A stretch of DNA of 64,000 nucleotides, taken from Aquibium microcysteis (GTDB lineage Bacteria; Pseudomonadota; Alphaproteobacteria; Rhizobiales; Rhizobiaceae). Each line of letters begins with the position of its first letter. The first letter of the stretch is position 1. Under the pieces are notes generated by a model. The model searched no databases. It was not told the DNA's origin and saw only the letters and a program-made list of their open reading frames with translations. This document shows, piece after piece, positions 33,983 to 47,040 of this stretch. The stretch is from positions 3,461,001 to 3,525,000 of the forward strand of contig NZ_CP061080.1 of the NCBI RefSeq assembly GCF_014495845.1. The letters run 5' to 3'. The position numbers and the translations under genes are program-made.

Positions 33983-35635
33983 ATGATGTCGATCAGTGGG
34001 GCGGTCAGGACAGCACGCATCGGCGGCGGCCGCATCCTGCTGGCGACGGTCGGTCTCGCCGCGCTCTGCGCCCATGCCGTCGCTCAGGACGCAGCAAGGC
34101 GGGGCGAGGTTCCCCAGGCCGATCTCCGCCGACAGACCGACGGGAGCGCGGCACTCCTCTCCCCCGCCCTGTCGCTCCCGCCCTACCGCCCGGCGAGCGC
34201 GGGCGCCGTTCCCGACGAACCGGCCGACGGTGACAGCCTCTTCCCCTTCGAGGTGGATGCCGATCAGACGACGGCTCCGGCGATGCCGCAGCGGGCCGCC
34301 ACGACACGCCGGGGGCGCTCGGACGCCCGGGCCGCACGAACAGAGGCGCCTGACGCAGCCGTGCCTGCCGAACCGGCTATCGTGCCCGCCCAGGGCAGGA
34401 CACAGAGGATCGACGCGCTGGACGAGGAACTGAACCGGCGGGTCGAACCCGGCAATGCCCGGCTGGACGCGATCGAGACCGGCACGGTCGCACGGGAACA
34501 GAACCCCTATGCTCCCCTCGGCCTCAGACTCGGAACCTTCGACGCGACGGTGACGCTCGATCAGGGCATCCTCTGGTCGTCCAACATCGACAAGAAGAAC
34601 GCGGGAGGCGAAGCCTTCGTCTCGCAGTCGGAACTGCGCCTGCGCGCCGTCTCGGACTGGTCGAGCCATTCGGCGCAGGTCGAGGCCGTCGGCATCTTCC
34701 AGAAGTCGGTTTCCGGCGGGGACTACGAGAGGACCGAACTGGGCATCGACGGCTCGCTCGCCTACGACCTCGGCCGCGAGACGACGGTGACGGCAACCGC
34801 CTCCTACCGTATGGCGCCGGAAGCCGCATCGTCGCCGATCGTTCTTCCCGCGACCGACAGCAAGCCGCTGAACCACGAGATGTCTGCGAGCCTCGGCGTG
34901 GAGCGCAGTTTCGGCCGGGCCAGGCTCGGTCTGACCGGCGCGGTCGAGCGCGAGATCTATTCCGATTTCGAAGGCCTGTGCTGCGGCACCGTCTCGCAGG
35001 AGGATCGCAACTTCACGCTTTCGACGATCGCCCTGCGGGGCGGCTACGAGGTGTCGCCAGCCTTCACGCCCTTCATCGAGGCCGAGATCGGTCGCCGCAG
35101 CTACGATCTCCAGCAGGATACGTCCGGCTATCGCCGTTCCGCCGATCGCTTCGCGCTGACGGGCGGGACCGAGATCGACCTCGGCGAGAAGGTCCAGGGC
35201 GAAGTGTCGGTCGGCTGGCTGCGCGAAAGCTTCGACGACGACCGGCTGGTGCCGGTTTCGGCGCTCCTGCTCGACGGGACATTGTCGTGGTCACCGATGC
35301 GCGGCACCACCGTCCGGGTGACCGGCGGAACCTCCGTCGAAGGCTCCACGACAGCCGCCGACAGCGGGTCGGTGCTCTACACCTCCCGCGTCGAACTCCT
35401 CCGCGAATCGCGGCCGAACCTCACTCTCGGCCTTCTGGGCGGCATTTCCTTCCGCGACTACGTCAACTCGTCCGACACCGAGACCACGCTCTCGGCCGAG
35501 GTGAACGCGACCTGGTGGATGAACCGTTTCGCCGGGGTCAACGGACGGATCCGCCACGAGCGGCTCGACAGCACCCGACCGAACCGCGACTATGACGAGA
35601 GCAGCATCTATCTCGGGCTCAAACTCCAGCGCTGA
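33983..35635 (+). CDS. Outer-membrane beta-barrel protein (OMP_b-brl_2 type)
   Basis: This 550-residue protein starts MMSISGAVRTARIGGGRILL with a signal peptide ending HAVAQ. About 170 Ala/Pro/Arg-rich residues precede a C-terminal barrel of alternating polar and aromatic strands (DATVTLDQGILWSSNIDKK, AQVEAVGIFQKSVSG, ending YLGLKLQR). The last residue is Arg, not the more usual Phe. The role is unknown; a surface or polysaccharide-export-linked barrel is possible. The start at 33983 has GGGAAAA before it. Confidence 0.75.
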   Translation: MMSISGAVRTARIGGGRILLATVGLAALCAHAVAQDAARRGEVPQADLRRQTDGSAALLSPALSLPPYRPASAGAVPDEPADGDSLFPFEVDADQTTAPAMPQRAATTRRGRSDARAARTEAPDAAVPAEPAIVPAQGRTQRIDALDEELNRRVEPGNARLDAIETGTVAREQNPYAPLGLRLGTFDATVTLDQGILWSSNIDKKNAGGEAFVSQSELRLRAVSDWSSHSAQVEAVGIFQKSVSGGDYERTELGIDGSLAYDLGRETTVTATASYRMAPEAASSPIVLPATDSKPLNHEMSASLGVERSFGRARLGLTGAVEREIYSDFEGLCCGTVSQEDRNFTLSTIALRGGYEVSPAFTPFIEAEIGRRSYDLQQDTSGYRRSADRFALTGGTEIDLGEKVQGEVSVGWLRESFDDDRLVPVSALLLDGTLSWSPMRGTTVRVTGGTSVEGSTTAADSGSVLYTSRVELLRESRPNLTLGLLGGISFRDYVNSSDTETTLSAEVNATWWMNRFAGVNGRIRHERLDSTRPNRDYDESSIYLGLKLQR

Positions 35636-35673
35636 GCCAGCGCCGGAGGCGAGATCCTCGGCACGGTCCGTTC

Positions 35674-36588
35674 TCAGCTGCCGGTCTTGCGCAGCCCCGG
35701 CGCATAGTCGTCGAGCAGGCCCGCAATCATCCCGCTCATGCGCGGGGAAAGGTCCCTGCGCCAGAGCGCGAAGGCCACGTTGGCCTCCACGAAGCCTTCG
35801 GGCGAGCCGCAGTCGAAGGTGCGGCCCTGATAGTGGAAGCCGTGGAAGGGCTGACGGGACTGCAGCTTGAGCATCGCGTCGGTCAGCTGGATCTCGTTGC
35901 CTGCGCCGCGCTCCTGTTCCGACAGGATGTCGAAAATCTCCGGCTGGAGGATATAGCGGCCGTTGAGGTAGAGGTTGGACTGCGCGGTACCGCGCGCCGG
36001 CTTCTCCACCATCGAAGTCACCTCGAAGCCGCTGGCCACGTCGCGGCCACGTCCGACGATACCGTATTTGTGCGCCTCGTCGGGGTCGCATTCCTGCACC
36101 GCCACGACGTTGCCTCCGGCCTGATCGTGCAGTTCGACCATGGACCGCATGCAACCCTTCTCCGACTGCATGATCATGTCCGGCAGCAGCACGGCGAAGG
36201 GCTCGTCGCCGACGAGCTGGCGCGCGCACCACACCGCGTGGCCGAGCCCGAGCGGCACCTGCTGGCGGGTGAAGGACGTCTGGCCCGGCTCCGGCTGCAT
36301 GCGCTGCAGCATGGCCAGCTGTTCGTCCTTACCACGCTGCGCCAGCGTATCGTAGAGTTCGAACTGCAGGTCGAAATGGTCTTCGATGACGGCCTTGTTG
36401 CGCCCGGTGACGAAGATGAAGTGCTCGATGCCGGCATCCCGCGCCTCGTCGACGACGTACTGGATCACCGGCTTGTCGACGACCGTCAGCATCTCCTTGG
36501 GGATCGCTTTCGTCGCCGGAAGGAAGCGGGTGCCCAGACCCGCCACAGGAAACACCGCCTTGCGCACTTTTTTCATTCGACCGACCAT
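35674..36588 (-). CDS. galU: UTP-glucose-1-phosphate uridylyltransferase
   Basis: This 304-residue nucleotidyltransferase has the N-terminal [18 protein letters not shown] signature, [24 protein letters not shown] [12 protein letters not shown], and MVEKPARG. It makes UDP-glucose for exopolysaccharide, LPS and cyclic glucan synthesis. It diverges from the lytic transglycosylase gene across 190 bp. Starts at 36588 and 36576 are both possible; neither has a strong Shine-Dalgarno. Confidence 0.93.
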   Translation of the reverse strand: MVGRMKKVRKAVFPVAGLGTRFLPATKAIPKEMLTVVDKPVIQYVVDEARDAGIEHFIFVTGRNKAVIEDHFDLQFELYDTLAQRGKDEQLAMLQRMQPEPGQTSFTRQQVPLGLGHAVWCARQLVGDEPFAVLLPDMIMQSEKGCMRSMVELHDQAGGNVVAVQECDPDEAHKYGIVGRGRDVASGFEVTSMVEKPARGTAQSNLYLNGRYILQPEIFDILSEQERGAGNEIQLTDAMLKLQSRQPFHGFHYQGRTFDCGSPEGFVEANVAFALWRRDLSPRMSGMIAGLLDDYAPGLRKTGS

Positions 36589-36779
36589 TGGATCTGGTGT
36601 TGTTCGCTGGAAGACATCTTGGTGCCGAAATCGCGGCCCATCGTCGCGAGCGGGAGGCTCACGCCTCGGATAACTGCCGGCAACCCGATCGTTTATTGAG
36701 AATCCGATCTATGGTAAACCCTTCGCTAACCGGAACCGGCCAAGAATCCGTTCTTTGCGGAACGTCCTTGGAGAATGCA

Positions 36780-38000
36780 ATGTTCCAGATCAAGATCCGG
36801 ATTCGCACGGGCGCCCTCGCCGCCGCGATGGTGCTGGCGTCATCCATGTTCAGCCTGCCTGCCTTCGCCGATGCCGGGTTCCAGAAATGGGTTGCCGGGT
36901 TCAGGTCGGTCGCGGCCCAGAGCGGGATCTCGCGCACGACCTATGACCGGGCCTTCCGCGGCGTGGACGCGCCCGATCCCGAAGTGCTCGAAAAGGCGCG
37001 CTTCCAGCCGGAGTTCACCGCACCGGTGTGGGACTATTTCGACAACCGGGTGCACGAGGAGTCGATCGCAGTCGGCCGACAGATGGCACGCCAGTGGAAG
37101 CCCTGGCTCGACAGGATCGAGAGCCGCTTCGGCGTCGACCGCCACATCCTGCTGGCGATCTGGTCGATGGAATCGAACTACGGCGAGATCCTGAAGAACG
37201 ACAAGGTGATGCGCAACGTCGTGCGCTCCCTGGCAACGCTCGCCTATGCCGACCAGAGGCGCGCGAAGTTCGCCCGCCAGCAGCTCATCGCCGCACTCGA
37301 GATCCTGCAGCGCGGCGACATCGACGACAGCCACCTCACCGGGTCCTGGGCCGGCGCGATGGGCCACACGCAGTTCATCCCCACCAGCTACAAGGCCTAT
37401 GCCGTCGACATGGACGGCAACGGACGGCGCGACATCTGGAGCTCCGTACCGGACGCGCTGGCGACCGCGGCGAACCTGCTTCGCCAGAACGGCTGGCAGA
37501 CCGGCAAGACCTGGGGCTACGAGGTGACGCTTCCGGCGGGCCGCAAGTTCCCCGGCGGCTCCATGTCTCTTGCCAAGTGGGAGGGCATCGGCGTCGTGCG
37601 CGCGCGCAACAAGCCCTTCCCCTCCCCGTCCGACAATGCGGAACTGAAGGTGCTCGACGGACGCGAGGGACCAGCCTTCCTGATGACGAAGAACTTCTTC
37701 GTGCTGAAGCGCTACAACAACGCCGACAAGTACGCGCTGGCCGTCGGCCTGCTCGCCGACGAGATTGCCGGCCATGGCGGCCTCGTGCGGGACTGGAACC
37801 GCCCGTTCACGAAGCTGTCCTTCGACGAGAAGCAGGAGTTGCAGAAGCACCTTTCCGCGCTCGGCTATTATGACGGCAAGGTCGACGGGAAGATCGGCCA
37901 GGGATCGCGTTCGGCCATCGCGGCCGTGCAGCAGGCGCTCGGCATGCAGCCGGACGGACATCCGAGCAAGGAAGTCCTCTCGCGACTGCGGAAGAGATGA
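36780..38000 (+). CDS. Periplasmic lytic murein transglycosylase (MltB/SLT_2) with a peptidoglycan-binding domain
   Basis: This 406-residue protein has a signal peptide ending LPAFADAG. The SLT_2 domain has ILLAIWSMESNYGE (catalytic Glu), AGAMGHTQFIPTSYKAYAVDMDGNGRRDIW and DALATAANLL. A C-terminal PG_binding_1 repeat (LSALGYYDGKVDGKIGQGSRSAIAAVQQALG) follows. It cleaves glycan strands to 1,6-anhydro ends. The TGA stop overlaps the ATG of the next gene (ATGA), so the two are translationally linked. GGAG precedes the ATG. Confidence 0.9.
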   Translation: MFQIKIRIRTGALAAAMVLASSMFSLPAFADAGFQKWVAGFRSVAAQSGISRTTYDRAFRGVDAPDPEVLEKARFQPEFTAPVWDYFDNRVHEESIAVGRQMARQWKPWLDRIESRFGVDRHILLAIWSMESNYGEILKNDKVMRNVVRSLATLAYADQRRAKFARQQLIAALEILQRGDIDDSHLTGSWAGAMGHTQFIPTSYKAYAVDMDGNGRRDIWSSVPDALATAANLLRQNGWQTGKTWGYEVTLPAGRKFPGGSMSLAKWEGIGVVRARNKPFPSPSDNAELKVLDGREGPAFLMTKNFFVLKRYNNADKYALAVGLLADEIAGHGGLVRDWNRPFTKLSFDEKQELQKHLSALGYYDGKVDGKIGQGSRSAIAAVQQALGMQPDGHPSKEVLSRLRKR

Positions 38001-39265
38001 GGCCCGTGGGTCGTATTGCTCATGCCCGCATCGCCCGCTGGATCGCGCTGACGCTCGTGCTCGCCACGATCGTCGCGGCGGGCGGCGGGGCGTTGCTGGC
38101 CCTCTCCGGCACCCCGGCCTATGCGCAGGAACGACCCCGCACCCTCTTCGAACTCCTGTTCCGGCGCGACGAGCCGCTCTTCCGGCGCGGCGAGCGACGC
38201 CGCGAGGCGGAGCCGCAGAGATCGCAGCCGCGCAACGTCAAGCGCGTCCCCCGGCCAGACCGCGCGACCGCGCCGGTCCAGAGCGCCGCGGTGGCGACCG
38301 GCAAGCAGGAGGACGCACGCGTCCTTCTCGTGGTCGGAGACTTCCTGGCCGCTGGCCTGGCGGAAGGACTGGTGACCGTCTACGCCGAGGATCCGACGGT
38401 ACGGGTCGTCGATCGCTCCAACGGGTCGTCGGGCTTCGTGCGCGACGACTTCTACGACTGGCCGGCACGGATCGGGCCGATCATCGAGGAAGAGAAGCCA
38501 GCGGCCGTCGTCGTGATGGTCGGGTCCAACGACCGCCAGGCGATACGGGTCGCAGGCTCGTCCGAGGACGTCCGGACCGCCAGGTGGGAGGCGGAGTACA
38601 CGACCCGCGCGTCGAACTTCCTTGCCCAGATCACCGGCCGGAACGTGCCCGTGGTCTGGGTCGGCCTGCCCCCGTTCCGCTTTCCGAAGATGTCGTCCGA
38701 CATGATCGCCTTCAACGACATCCAGCGCGGAGTCACCGAGGCGGCGGGCGGCGTCTTCGTCGACATCTGGGACGGCTTCGTCGACGAGGCCGGCTCCTTC
38801 GTCACCAACGGACCCGACATCAACGGCCAGCCGGTGCGGCTGCGCGCCGGCGACGGGATCAACTTCACGGAAGCCGGCAAGCGCAAGATCGCCTTCTATG
38901 CCGAGAAGCCTCTGGCGCGGCTTCTGCAGACCGGTCCGGCTGCCCTGGCGCCGGACGCCGGCATCGGCGAGATGTTCGGTCCGCCGATCCCCGGCGAGGC
39001 GCCAATCATCCAGCAGACGCCGCCGGTCTCACTCCTGGATCCGGCTCTCGACGGCGGCGACGAACTGATGGGCCGCACCGTCGAGACGAGGCGCACGACC
39101 GTGCTCACCGCCGCGCAGAAGCTGGTGATCCAGGGTCTCGCTCCCGACCCGCGCCCAGGGCGCGTGGACGATTTCGGCGCGACACCGCCGCCGCTGGCGG
39201 CGGCCGCTTCCGCAGAAGACCGCTCCATGGACGCTCGGCCGCTGGCCGGCGCCGTTGTCGAGTAG
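37997..39265 (+). CDS. DUF459 SGNH-fold protein with degenerate catalytic residues
   Basis: This 422-residue protein has an N-terminal membrane/signal segment (IALTLVLATIVAAGGGALLAL) and a basic linker. The SGNH core has VLLVVGDFLAAGLAEGL (block I), SNGSSGFVRDDFYDWPA, VVVMVGSNDRQ (block III Asn) and GDGINFTEAGKRKIAFY (block V). Block I has Phe where the GDSL serine should be, and block V has Asn where DxxH needs His, so it probably does not hydrolyse. It may bind an acyl or sugar group. It is coupled to the transglycosylase gene by an ATGA overlap. Confidence 0.82.
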   Translation: MRPVGRIAHARIARWIALTLVLATIVAAGGGALLALSGTPAYAQERPRTLFELLFRRDEPLFRRGERRREAEPQRSQPRNVKRVPRPDRATAPVQSAAVATGKQEDARVLLVVGDFLAAGLAEGLVTVYAEDPTVRVVDRSNGSSGFVRDDFYDWPARIGPIIEEEKPAAVVVMVGSNDRQAIRVAGSSEDVRTARWEAEYTTRASNFLAQITGRNVPVVWVGLPPFRFPKMSSDMIAFNDIQRGVTEAAGGVFVDIWDGFVDEAGSFVTNGPDINGQPVRLRAGDGINFTEAGKRKIAFYAEKPLARLLQTGPAALAPDAGIGEMFGPPIPGEAPIIQQTPPVSLLDPALDGGDELMGRTVETRRTTVLTAAQKLVIQGLAPDPRPGRVDDFGATPPPLAAAASAEDRSMDARPLAGAVVE

Positions 39266-39299
39266 ACGCCGGCGAGACGACGCCCAGGATGGGGAGCGG

Positions 39300-39491
39300 T
39301 CAGCGAAGGCCCTGAAGCCTGCGCGCCAGCAGCCAGGCGATCGGGACAGCCACGACCGCGCCAGCAACCGCCGCACCGGCCATGGCGGTGGCGTCGTGGC
39401 CCCGCATGTCGAGCGTCAGCAGCACGGTGAGGAAGACGCCCATCAGCACGGGCGCGACGAGAATATAGGCGACGAGCGGAAGCCTGGCCAT
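39300..39491 (-). CDS. Small two-helix membrane protein
   Basis: This 63-residue protein has two membrane helices (LVAYILVAPVLMGVFLTVLLTL and GAAVAGAVVAVPIAWLLARRL). GGAGG lies five bases before the ATG. Similar short proteins in rhizobia are sometimes mislabelled CTP synthetase; nothing here supports that. The role is unknown. It is convergent with the DUF459 gene. Confidence 0.7.
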   Translation of the reverse strand: MARLPLVAYILVAPVLMGVFLTVLLTLDMRGHDATAMAGAAVAGAVVAVPIAWLLARRLQGLR

Positions 39492-39645
39492 GATGTCCTC
39501 CAGACCGACCCCTTCGGCCGGCCTGCGGAGAATGGCCGATGCCGCAGGCGCGCGACTTGATCTGGCTCAACCGGCGAGGCCCCACGCACCGAGCCAGGCG
39601 CCGCAGCCGCGGCGCTGCGCTGCGGCAGCCGCTGCCGCTCCCGCC

Positions 39646-41100
39646 TCAGCGAGGCAGGAGTGTCGAGCCCATCAGTGCTACGTCGATGGCGCGTGCGGCC
39701 TGACGTCCCTCGCGGATGGCCCAGACGACGAGTGACTGGCCCCGGCGCACGTCGCCCGCCGCATAGAGCTTGTCGACGTTGGTCCGATAGTCGCGGTCGT
39801 TCGCCACGACGTTGGTCGAGCCGCGGCGATCGGTGTTGATCGCGAGCTTGCCCGCCAGTTCGACCGTCACGCCGGTCTCCGCCGGTCCGGAGAAGCCGAT
39901 GGCGATGAAGGCGAGATCGGCGCGGATGACGAATTCGGTCCCGGCGATCGGCTTGCGCGCCTCGTCGACCTCGCAGCACCTGACGCCGGTCAGCACCCCG
40001 TCCTCGCCGATGAATTCGAGCGTGGCGACCTGGAACTCGCGTTCGGCGCCCTCCGCTTGAGAGGACGAGGTTCGCATCTTGGTCGCCCAGTAGGGCCAGA
40101 CAGTGAGCTTGTCCTCCTTCTCGGGCGGCTGCGGCCGGATGTCGAGCTGCGTCACACGAACGGCGCCCTGCCGGAATGCGGTGCCGACGCAGTCGGAAGC
40201 GGTGTCGCCGCCGCCGACGACCACCACGTGCTTGCCGCCGGCCAGGATCGGGTCCGAAGGCCAGGCGACCGACTGAATGTCCTCGCCGCCGATGCGCCGG
40301 TTCTGCTGCACGAGATAGGGCATGGCATCATGGACACCGGCAAGGTCGCGGCCGGGCAGGTCGGACGGACGCGGCTTCTCGGAGCCGCCGCAGTAGAGCA
40401 CGGCATCGTAGCCGGCGAGGAGTTCCTCGACCGTCCTGTCGACGCCGACGTTGACACCGCAGAAGAAGGTGACGCCCTCGCCCTGCATCTGCGCCACGCG
40501 CCTGTCGATCGTGTGCTTCTCCATCTTGAAGTCGGGAATGCCGTAGCGCAGGAGGCCGCCCGGCTTCGATTCCCGCTCGTAGACATGGACCTCGTGTCCG
40601 GCACGGCCGAGCTGCTGCGCTGCCGCCAGCCCCGCGGGACCCGAGCCGATGATCGCCACGGTCCTGCCGGTCTTCCTCTCCGGCGGGAAGGGCCGCACGA
40701 AGCCGAGTTCGTACGCCTTGTCGGCGATCGCCTGCTCGACCGTCTTGATGGCGACCGGAATGTCCTCGAGGTTGAGCGTGCATGCCTCCTCGCAGGGCGC
40801 CGGGCAGATGCGGCCGGTCCATTCGGGGAAGTTGTTGGTGGAGTGGAGATTGCGGATCGCGTTCTCCCAGTCGCCATTGTAGACGAGGTCGTTCCAGTCC
40901 GGGATCTGGTTGTGCACCGGGCAGCCCGTGGGGCCATGGCAATAGGGAATGCCGCAGTCCATGCAGCGCGCCGCCTGCTTCTCGACCTCCTTGTCGGACA
41001 TCGGCAGCGTGAATTCGCGGAAATGCCGGATGCGGTCTGACGCGGGCTGGTACTTCTGCACCTGCCGGTCGATCTCGAGAAAACCTGTTACCTTGCCCAT
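39646..41100 (-). CDS. gltD: Glutamate synthase, NADPH small (beta) chain
   Basis: This 484-residue protein has N-terminal Fe-S cysteines (CMDCGIPYCHGPTGCP, CPAPCEEACTL), an FAD loop (IIGSGPAGLAAAQQLGRAGH) and an NADPH loop (VVVVGGGDTASDCVG). It passes electrons from NADPH to GltB for making glutamate from glutamine and 2-oxoglutarate. The ATG at 41100 has AGGAA five bases upstream, inside the end of vapC, and lies eight bases after the vapC stop. It is separated from gltB by a full VapBC module. Confidence 0.95.
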   Translation of the reverse strand: MGKVTGFLEIDRQVQKYQPASDRIRHFREFTLPMSDKEVEKQAARCMDCGIPYCHGPTGCPVHNQIPDWNDLVYNGDWENAIRNLHSTNNFPEWTGRICPAPCEEACTLNLEDIPVAIKTVEQAIADKAYELGFVRPFPPERKTGRTVAIIGSGPAGLAAAQQLGRAGHEVHVYERESKPGGLLRYGIPDFKMEKHTIDRRVAQMQGEGVTFFCGVNVGVDRTVEELLAGYDAVLYCGGSEKPRPSDLPGRDLAGVHDAMPYLVQQNRRIGGEDIQSVAWPSDPILAGGKHVVVVGGGDTASDCVGTAFRQGAVRVTQLDIRPQPPEKEDKLTVWPYWATKMRTSSSQAEGAEREFQVATLEFIGEDGVLTGVRCCEVDEARKPIAGTEFVIRADLAFIAIGFSGPAETGVTVELAGKLAINTDRRGSTNVVANDRDYRTNVDKLYAAGDVRRGQSLVVWAIREGRQAARAIDVALMGSTLLPR

Positions 41101-41108
41101 ACTGGTTC

Positions 41109-41522
41109 CTACTCGCGATCTGCGGTCACGTCCCGCAGCCAGTTTTCTACCTTCAGTCCGGGAACGAACCCGAACGCCCCATCGTCTGTAACCACGGTTG
41201 CACCCAGCGCCAGCGCGTGCGCCGCAATCAGCAGATCGACGCCCCCGATCGCCCGGCCATGTTCGGCGAGCCATGCCCTGGCTTTCGCGTACTCGACCGC
41301 CACGCTCGCCTCGATCGGCAGGATCGTCATCGTTTCGAGAAACTCGACCGACCGCGCCGCATTCCTGCTCGCCGGAGTCTTTGCCAGCCCGTACCGGACC
41401 TCGCACGCCACCGCTGAACTCGTCACCACCAGATCCGGATCGATTTCCCCCAGCTTGCGCCCCACCGGCCCGGACGGATCGCGCGCCACCGACGAAATGA
41501 TGTTCGTGTCCAGGAGGAACAT
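41109..41522 (-). CDS. vapC: VapC-type PIN-domain toxin between gltB and gltD
   Basis: This 137-residue PIN protein has MFLLDTNIISS (Asp5), a CEVRYGL Glu, GGVDLLIAAHA (Asp) and VVTDDGAF (Asp). The catalytic set looks complete. The ATG is two bases after the antitoxin stop. The stop is eight bases before gltD, so gltD would be read on the same transcript. It should cut RNA when not held by VapB. Confidence 0.88.
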   Translation of the reverse strand: MFLLDTNIISSVARDPSGPVGRKLGEIDPDLVVTSSAVACEVRYGLAKTPASRNAARSVEFLETMTILPIEASVAVEYAKARAWLAEHGRAIGGVDLLIAAHALALGATVVTDDGAFGFVPGLKVENWLRDVTADRE

Positions 41523-41524
41523 TC

Positions 41525-41797
41525 CTACGACTCTATGTCATCGAGCGGCAGCAACCCCTCTTCTCCCGGGTCCGTCGGAAAATCCTCGATCGGTCCGTTT
41601 TCGGCGAGCCAGGCGAGCATCGGCGAAACCTTCTTCCCGGACTTCGCCTCGATGACGAGGTTTCCGTTGGCCAGTCTCGTGATCCGCACTTCCTCACCCG
41701 GCAGTTCGAAATCCTTCGGGATTCGAATCGCCTGGCTTCGCCCATTGCGAAACAGGCGGGCGGATTTCTCGACCGCAGTTTTGTCATACGCGTTCAC
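41525..41797 (-). CDS. vapB: AbrB/MazE-type VapB antitoxin
   Basis: This 90-residue antitoxin starts at GTG 41797 with GGAGG five bases upstream. It has the swapped-hairpin pattern ARLFRNGRSQAIRIPKDFELPGEEVRITRLANGNLVI and an acidic C-terminus (PIEDFPTDPGEEGLLPLDDIES). It would bind both VapC and the perfect inverted repeat 14 bp upstream. It belongs to a different antitoxin family from the VapB at 283. Confidence 0.87.
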   Translation of the reverse strand: MNAYDKTAVEKSARLFRNGRSQAIRIPKDFELPGEEVRITRLANGNLVIEAKSGKKVSPMLAWLAENGPIEDFPTDPGEEGLLPLDDIES

Positions 41798-41810
41798 CGG
41801 CGCCTCCACC

Positions 41811-41841
41811 GCTTGGCATATGCCAGAAACATATGCCAAGC
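41811..41841. promoter_or_regulatory. Perfect 12-bp inverted repeat, VapBC operator
   Basis: The arms GCTTGGCATATG (41811-41822) and CATATGCCAAGC (41830-41841) are perfect around a 7-base spacer. They lie 14 bp before the vapB start and 19 bp after the gltB stop. The left arm also holds the 12-base palindrome TGGCATATGCCA. Position and symmetry point to the VapBC autoregulatory site. Confidence 0.75.
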
Positions 41842-41859
41842 GATCTTGTCGAACAAGGC

Positions 41860-46578
<4,719 letters not shown>

Positions 46579-47040
46579 CGTCAATCCTCCTTGGTGCTCC
46601 CCGCAAGGGGAGGAAACGTCCTCGACGGGGCCTTATACCAGCCCGCCCGGATCCTTGCACACGTCGCCTCCCGCGACCCTCGGACGCGCGCGAGGCCGAG
46701 CCTCGCTGCCGGACCGCCCACGTCTCCCCGTCGGCGGCCTCGACTTCACCGGTGCGCAAGGACCCGGACCGGCGTCGGTGCGCCAGTCCCGGTCCGAACC
46801 TACACGATAAAATAAGACAGCATTACTGTCCTAATTTCACATTGGCAGAAATGCGGCATCTGCACAAGACCGAACGACAAAAAATTCAGCGTTCCGGCGC
46901 AAGATTCGGACCTCTCACACCGAGCGAACGTAATTTTATTGCAGATATCAGTCCTGGGGACCGTTCGTGCTTATGCGGGCGAGGTGCGATGGGCCATGAA
47001 GCGAGCCAGACACACCCGACCCACCCCTTGATGGGACGGC
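46579..47040. other. 462-bp divergent non-coding region between gltB and ltaE
   Basis: I see no coding region. The half nearest gltB is GC-rich. At about 46800-46940 it turns AT-rich, with the inverted repeat at 46813-46833 and several A/T tracts (ATTTTATT, ACAAAAAATT), and should hold both promoters. The long leader of gltB (over 200 nt if transcription starts at the AT-rich part) could hold control elements that I cannot name. Confidence 0.6.
46813..46833. promoter_or_regulatory. Inverted repeat TAAGACAG-N5-CTGTCCTA upstream of gltB
   Basis: The arms TAAGACAG (46813-46820) and CTGTCCTA (46826-46833) pair with one mismatch. The surrounding AT-rich bases could form a promoter reading toward gltB. 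It looks like a dimeric-repressor site. The binding protein is unknown. Confidence 0.45.

Noticed and set aside
39492..39645. GC-rich CCGCAGC-type repeats between the small membrane protein and gltD
   Set aside because: Short and irregular; no clear stem with a U-tract that would support a terminator.
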